The position numbers were made by a program, and so were the translations under genes. From Gammaproteobacteria bacterium HGW-Gammaproteobacteria-14 (lineage in GTDB: Bacteria > Pseudomonadota > Gammaproteobacteria > Pseudomonadales > Alcanivoracaceae), in contig PGZG01000083.1 in the NCBI GenBank assembly GCA_002840115.1, positions 1-8,268 of the forward strand: a DNA stretch of 8,268 bases. Direction: 5' to 3'. The notes below the pieces were generated by a model. It was given only the letters and a program-made list of their open reading frames with translations, made no database searches and was not told where the DNA came from. Positions 5,743 to 8,268 of the stretch are shown one piece after another (positions within the stretch are counted from its first letter, which is position 1; every line of letters begins with the position of its first letter).

Positions 5743-6315
5743 ATGGCGCCATTAGACCAGACCACCTCACTTCAGGGCCTCTACCGGGATATTCTCACTG
5801 AGCTGGGAGAAAGCCCTGACCGCGAAGGACTGCAAGACACCCCTAAACGAGCCGCCAAAGCAATGCGCTTTCTTACCAGCGGCTATACTCAGAAGCTTGA
5901 AGACATTATCAATAATGCAGTGTTCTCATCGGACACCGATGAGATGGTTGTGGTGCGCAACATCGAGCTGTACTCACTATGCGAGCATCATTTACTGCCA
6001 TTCACAGGGGTCTGCCATATTGCCTATATCCCCGATGGCAAGGTGCTAGGGTTATCTAAATTTGCACGCATTGTTGATATGTATGCGCGACGACTACAAA
6101 TTCAGGAGAACCTGACACATCAAATTGCCCATGCAGTACAACAGGTGACTGAAGCCAAAGGTGTCGGCGTTATCATTGATGCACGCCATATGTGCATGAT
6201 GATGCGTGGTGTAGAAAAGCAAAACTCTTCTATGACCAGCTCGGTAATGCTTGGCACTCTGCGTGAGTCTGTGGCCGCTCGCAAAGAGTTCCTGGCGCTG
6301 GCTGTTGGCCGATGA
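5743..6315 (+). CDS. folE: GTP cyclohydrolase I (FolE)
   Basis: A 190-residue cytosolic enzyme that converts GTP to 7,8-dihydroneopterin triphosphate, the first step of folate and pterin synthesis. Zinc ligands Cys80, His83 (YSLCEHHLLPF) and Cys151 (ARHMCMMMRG) keep exactly the spacing of E. coli FolE Cys110/His113/Cys181. His82 and His149 match the other active-site histidines, and LSKFARIVDMYARRLQIQE is the usual core motif. Length is standard for the compact bacterial form. Start: ATG at 5743 has AGGAG 7 nt upstream; an in-frame ATG at 5713 would add ten residues without a Shine-Dalgarno. The stop TGA overlaps the ATG of the photolyase gene (ATGA), so the two are co-transcribed and probably translationally coupled. 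This pairing suggests a dedicated or extra FolE rather than, or in addition to, a housekeeping copy (inference). Confidence 0.96.
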   Translation: MAPLDQTTSLQGLYRDILTELGESPDREGLQDTPKRAAKAMRFLTSGYTQKLEDIINNAVFSSDTDEMVVVRNIELYSLCEHHLLPFTGVCHIAYIPDGKVLGLSKFARIVDMYARRLQIQENLTHQIAHAVQQVTEAKGVGVIIDARHMCMMMRGVEKQNSSMTSSVMLGTLRESVAARKEFLALAVGR

Positions 6316-7838
6316 CACGACTTGTGGTGGTGCTGGGTGACCAGCTCAGCATTGAGCTTGCTTCGCTGCGGCATGCCACTGCAGGCAAGGACCGAATAGT
6401 CATGGCAGAGGTACGCGAAGAAGCCCGTTATGTACCGCACCATCCGAAAAAAATCATTTTCCTTTTCTCTGCCATGCGCCACTTTGCTGAAAAATTACGC
6501 GGCCTTGGGTGGCAAGTGGATTACTACTACTATGACATGGGCTACGGATCGCTACTTGAAGCGGTGCAACACTCCCAGCAGAAAACCATGGCGAGCGAAG
6601 TACTGATTACCGAGTGTGGTGAATACCGCTTGCAGAATGCCTTTCGCCAAGAGTGGCCCACTGCTCTCAAGGTTCCCGTGCAGATATTGCATGATGACCG
6701 TTTCATTTGCCCCCATGAAGAGTTTCAAGCTTGGGCCAAGGGCCGACGACAGTTACGTATGGAGTACTTCTATCGTGAGATGCGTCGAAAAACCGGCTTG
6801 CTTATGAATGGTAGCGAACCTGAGGGTGGTCGCTGGAATTTCGACAGTGACAACCGCGCCCGTTATCAGGGAGATCCACCCTGCCCCACCGCGTTGCGCT
6901 TTGCTCCGGATGCCATTACCCAACAAGTCACCAATCTGGTAAAAACAGAATTCAAGGATCACTTCGGCGACCCTGAACACTTTGCACTGGCAGTAACACG
7001 CGAACATGCCCTGCAAGCATTAACCCATTTTATAGAGCAAAGCTTGCCTTGGTTTGGTGATTATCAAGATGCCATGGCCAGTGACCATGACAGCCTATTC
7101 CACTCGCTGCTTTCCCCTTATCTGAACGCTGGTTTACTGCTACCACTGGAAGTCTGTCAGGCCGCCGAAGCCGCCTGGCAGCAGGGCAAGGCGCCGCTTA
7201 ATGCAGTAGAGGGTTTTATCCGGCAAATCATTGGTTGGCGAGAGTATGTACGTGGCATTTACTGGCTCACCATGCCCAGTTACCTTGAAAACAATGTGCT
7301 CAACAGCACAGCCCCCTTGCCAGCACTATACTGGGGCGCGCCAACTAAAATGTTCTGTGCGTCACAGGCCATTCGGGTTACCCGCGAGCATGCCCATGCA
7401 CATCATATTCAACGGTTAATGGTCACCGGCAATCTGGCACTACTACTCGGCGTTGATGTTGAAGAAATACATCGTTGGTATCTGGCGGTTTATGCCGATG
7501 CTTACGAGTGGGTGGAGCTGCCTAATACTCTGGGCATGGTCATGCATGCTGACGGGGGGTTGCTGGCATCAAAGCCCTATGCCGCCAGCGGAAAATATGT
7601 GCAACGCATGTCGGATTACTGCGGGCACTGCCACTACAAGGTGGGCACCGCCGATCAGTCGGATAGTTGCCCATTAAACGCTCTCTACTGGCACTTTATT
7701 GATCGCCATAGTAAACGCTTCAAAAACCACCCAAGAATGGCAATGATTTATCGCAGTTGGGAAAAAATGGATCAACAAAAACGGCAACGTATTATTATGC
7801 GAGGCAACTGGCTTGTGGCAAACAGCGACTCCCTGTAA
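6312..7838 (+). CDS. Iron-sulfur bacterial cryptochrome/(6-4) photolyase (PhrB/CryB type)
   Basis: A 508-residue flavoprotein of the FeS-BCP group (DPRP family), expected to use FAD and light to repair (6-4) photoproducts or to act as a photoreceptor. The N-terminal antenna domain (about 1-130) starts MTRLVVVLGDQL. The signature EPEGGRWNFDSDNR spans 169-182, and the helical FAD domain fills the rest. The four [4Fe-4S] cysteines are present at Cys349 (KMFCAS), Cys437 and Cys440 (DYCGHC) and Cys453 (DSCPLNALYW), each one position below the Agrobacterium PhrB ligands 350/438/441/454. The same offset places the lesion-binding His-His pair at 364-365 (HAHHIQRLMVTGN), electron-transfer Trp341 and Trp389, and Tyr429. 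Characterised relatives bind 6,7-dimethyl-8-ribityllumazine as antenna. The ATG overlaps the folE stop and has no Shine-Dalgarno of its own, so translation probably depends on folE. The gene ends 16 bp from a convergent gene. Confidence 0.95.
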   Translation: MTRLVVVLGDQLSIELASLRHATAGKDRIVMAEVREEARYVPHHPKKIIFLFSAMRHFAEKLRGLGWQVDYYYYDMGYGSLLEAVQHSQQKTMASEVLITECGEYRLQNAFRQEWPTALKVPVQILHDDRFICPHEEFQAWAKGRRQLRMEYFYREMRRKTGLLMNGSEPEGGRWNFDSDNRARYQGDPPCPTALRFAPDAITQQVTNLVKTEFKDHFGDPEHFALAVTREHALQALTHFIEQSLPWFGDYQDAMASDHDSLFHSLLSPYLNAGLLLPLEVCQAAEAAWQQGKAPLNAVEGFIRQIIGWREYVRGIYWLTMPSYLENNVLNSTAPLPALYWGAPTKMFCASQAIRVTREHAHAHHIQRLMVTGNLALLLGVDVEEIHRWYLAVYADAYEWVELPNTLGMVMHADGGLLASKPYAASGKYVQRMSDYCGHCHYKVGTADQSDSCPLNALYWHFIDRHSKRFKNHPRMAMIYRSWEKMDQQKRQRIIMRGNWLVANSDSL

Positions 7839-7854
7839 CACCGACAAACAGCCC

Positions 7855-8157
7855 TTAATGGCTCTCCCCCGGCCAGGCAATGACGACGTCCAAAGGCGTC
7901 ACCTGCTCTTCTTCAAGGCCAATCATTTCATGGTATGCAGAAGCGTGATGCAGAGAAGCTCGCTCAACCTGCAAGTGGGATAGTTTACGCCGCACCCACT
8001 CCAGGCCCGTGAAACGCATTACTTGACCGCTCTCTTCACAGAGTACTGCCCAACCATCGCTCAGTTGAATTTCAACGGTATATAGACCCAGATCCAAGGA
8101 ACGTACACGCAGGGCAGGAATAACGACATTATCTAAACTCGGAAGATATACTTTCAT
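7855..8157 (-). CDS. Small conserved protein, DUF6482-like
   Basis: A 100-residue acidic cytoplasmic protein without signal peptide or membrane segment. Early strands (LDNVVIPALRVRSLDLGLYTVEIQL) lead to DGWAVLCEESGQVMRFTGLEWVRRKLSHL and then VERASLHHASAYHEMIGLEE. The pattern of an internal ...G.YxxEV..., a CDExGxxxRF-like segment and a late S.Y.EMIG motif resembles the DUF6482 family common in Pseudomonas and relatives. I recall this from family pattern and did not verify it. Function is unknown. The ATG at 8157-8155 is the only start possible, since an in-frame TGA lies two codons upstream; the Shine-Dalgarno is weak (GAG very close to the ATG). It converges on the photolyase gene. Confidence 0.7.
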   Translation of the reverse strand: MKVYLPSLDNVVIPALRVRSLDLGLYTVEIQLSDGWAVLCEESGQVMRFTGLEWVRRKLSHLQVERASLHHASAYHEMIGLEEEQVTPLDVVIAWPGESH

Positions 8158-8209
8158 TTCTCAAGTATTGCCCCGATACGGTCACGTACATGTGAAGCTC
8201 TGTCCTGAG

Positions 8210-8268
8210 TTAACTTCCCGGCTTGATACCAAATTTCTCACGCTCACGTAAATTGCGCAGGTACACCA
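8210..8268 (-). CDS. C-terminal end of an unidentified minus-strand gene (partial)
   Basis: The minus strand from the right edge reads 18 open codons, VYLRNLREREKFGIKPGS, ending in TAA at 8212-8210. The charged helical composition looks like real protein, and the position, 52 bp upstream of the DUF6482-like start and in the same direction, suits a preceding gene. It is too short to assign a family, and the open frame could be chance. Confidence 0.35.
   Translation of the reverse strand, partial: VYLRNLREREKFGIKPGS

Noticed and set aside
6120..6482. 120-codon minus-strand open frame across the folE-photolyase junction
   Set aside because: It is antisense to two well-identified genes, with a Met/His-rich translation typical of a complementary frame.
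1..8268. Search for mobile elements, CRISPR arrays, tRNA/rRNA or toxin-antitoxin pairs
   Set aside because: Reading both strands showed no transposase or integrase motifs, no regularly spaced repeats, no cloverleaf-like segment, and no small overlapping toxin-antitoxin gene pair.

Overview
The window looks like an ordinary chromosomal stretch of a Gram-negative gammaproteobacterium, probably a marine or Pseudomonas/Alcanivorax-like lineage. The reasons are an outer-membrane beta-barrel with a signal peptide and terminal Phe, an OruR/ArgR-type AraC regulator, PurU, an iron-sulfur bacterial photolyase, and a small protein resembling the DUF6482 family common in Pseudomonas relatives. Genes are tightly packed. 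I saw no transposase, integrase, tRNA, rRNA or CRISPR array, and no long repeat.

Layout from left to right: (1) A minus-strand AmpG/PAT-like MFS transporter runs off the left edge (1-841). (2) Diverging from it are an ABM-fold monooxygenase-like small protein (983-1267, +) and a signal-peptide-bearing outer-membrane beta-barrel (1381-2037, +). (3) A compact hairpin (2059-2074) separates the barrel gene from a convergent minus-strand pair, araC-family regulator then purU (4035-2120), joined by a 4-nt ATGA overlap. (4) A roughly 220-bp regulatory region carries a good sigma70-like promoter, AraC-like half-sites and small palindromes. It separates the araC gene from a divergent (3R)-hydroxyacyl-CoA dehydrogenase-like SDR (4258-5160, +). 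(5) A receiver-only response regulator follows (5292-5660, +) with its own candidate promoter. (6) folE (5743-6315, +) and an FeS-type (6-4) photolyase/cryptochrome (6312-7838, +) share another ATGA overlap. (7) A minus-strand DUF6482-like gene (7855-8157) and the last 18 codons of another minus-strand gene (8210-8268) close the window.

How the parts may work together: the AraC-like protein is placed to control its own operon with purU and the divergent SDR. The SDR matches the dehydrogenase domain of peroxisomal multifunctional enzyme type 2, so a fatty-acyl-CoA or related lipid signal is a reasonable guess. FolE makes the pterin precursor dihydroneopterin triphosphate. Its translational coupling to an FeS photolyase suggests that pterin supply and light-driven DNA repair, or light sensing, are co-expressed. 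The receiver protein just upstream could belong to that module, but no partner kinase is visible. The folE-photolyase pair and the AraC/SDR intergenic region are the most interesting parts. I found no clearly new defence or mobile system.
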